Shown here: positions 63,401 to 64,000 of the stretch, piece by piece | How the letters are laid out: each line of letters starts with the position of its first letter | How positions within the stretch are numbered: the first letter of the stretch is position 1 | Source: Prinia subflava | Taxonomy: Eukaryota > Chordata > Aves > Passeriformes > Cisticolidae | Length of the DNA stretch: 64,000 nt | Direction: 5' to 3' | NCBI RefSeq assembly: GCF_021018805.1 | Contig: NC_086253.1 | Location: 13,022,735 to 13,086,734 of the forward strand | Notes under the pieces: model-generated | What the model was told of the DNA's origin: nothing | The model's input: the letters and a program-made list of their open reading frames with translations, nothing else | Databases searched by the model: none | Made by a program: the position numbers and the translations under genes

Positions 63401-64000
63401 TCTTGGTTAAGATTTTCCCAAGCCAGAATGAGCAAGTTGCTTGCCTGTCTTTTACACAGACCTTAGCACAGTCTAAAGCCTAAATTCAGACCAATTGTCA
63501 GCATCCATAACTTGATACTTAGATGAAGACTATGCAAATGTGAGTGTGCAAATGCCAGGCTGTGCAGGCATTGATTACAGGATATAAAACAAGTGCACTG
63601 CAGAGTTTTATGGAACCAGGACCTTTGTTCATGGTGAGCCTTTGAGACCATGCCTCTGCATGGTCAGACTGGAAATGCTGGCTGGGTTGTGCTTATCCTC
63701 ATTTGAATGGGAACACTTGGTATTCTGACTGTAGGTTTTTCCATGCCCACTACTGCAAAGATCAGGGATGGGTCATAACACCCAACATAGAATATGGGGG
63801 TTTTGTTTTGTTTCTTTTCTTCTGTTAAAGGAAGTATTGGGGTTTAATAGCATAATATGCAGAACTTTTTTGATCTTGAGACAAAAATTTCTAATGCGCT
63901 TTATTTCCAACTCACACCTTTGCATCTGAAATGTGGAGCCTTGTTTGGCTCTTTAATCTGTAGGAGTTAAATCTGAGAAGGTTAAGAATGTTGAGAAGAT

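Larger units (their letters stand above)
55769..64000. other. Intergenic DNA, no gene seen
   Basis: AT-rich sequence to the right edge, with a double poly-T (56721-56763) and the inverted-repeat cluster at 60335-60432. Short ORFs lack domains and splice support. A small hairpin ACTTATCA-TTTG-TGATAAGT lies at about 61975-61994. Confidence 0.45.

Noticed and set aside
1..64000. CRISPR arrays, operons, phage genes, tRNA and rRNA genes.
   Set aside because: None seen. The window has vertebrate splice structure and avian-type repeats.

Overview
This is a vertebrate nuclear DNA window, most likely from a bird. It is AT-rich with short introns and exons, long non-coding stretches and many chance ORFs. 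The repeats fit an avian genome: several fragments carry the CR1 LINE 3' end (the ATCATAGAATGGTT...TTGGAAGGGACC signature in reverse), and one LTR starts TGTACTGGTTCTGGCTGGGA and keeps a U5-like tail near TCTCAACCCACAAG. Family names are from memory, and no species can be named.

The one recognisable gene is on the minus strand at the left end. The exon at 4651-4813 encodes ILPAKPLQESEYA, close to the ILPARPIKESEYAD segment of mammalian CLNK (cytokine-dependent hematopoietic cell linker, also MIST), a SLP-76/BLNK-type SH2 adaptor. Minus-strand exons with good splice sites lie at 7207-7241 (35 nt), 4651-4813 (163 nt), 3020-3096 (77 nt), 2679-2717 (39 nt) and 129-148 (20 nt). Their reading frames join without a stop. 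The last encodes EPAPPP(R), like the proline-rich LPPPR stretch of CLNK. Transcription runs right to left, so the SH2-encoding exons lie off the left edge.

The N-terminal end is less certain. A well-spliced 59-nt candidate exon sits at 36941-36999. Two candidate ATG exons, 39370-39393 and 55700-55768, both end in the phase this exon needs. It can join the 7207-7241 exon only through another exon. A 35-nt candidate at 16719-16753 would fit, but it is antisense to the LTR, so it is either an exonised repeat or an artefact.

The rest (roughly 7.3-64 kb) is intronic or intergenic. It holds one ~1 kb plus-strand CR1 copy (29540-30527), a ~450 bp minus-strand CR1 piece (53769-54221), four short CR1 tails, the LTR (16298-~16770), a C-rich degenerate region (23170-23650), microsatellites and homopolymers, and several inverted repeats (35502-35557, 49153-49178, 60335-60432). 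In mammals the region upstream of CLNK is a gene-poor interval towards HS3ST1. The emptiness here fits that, though synteny cannot be shown from the window. No CRISPR array, tRNA, rRNA or prokaryotic-type system was seen.
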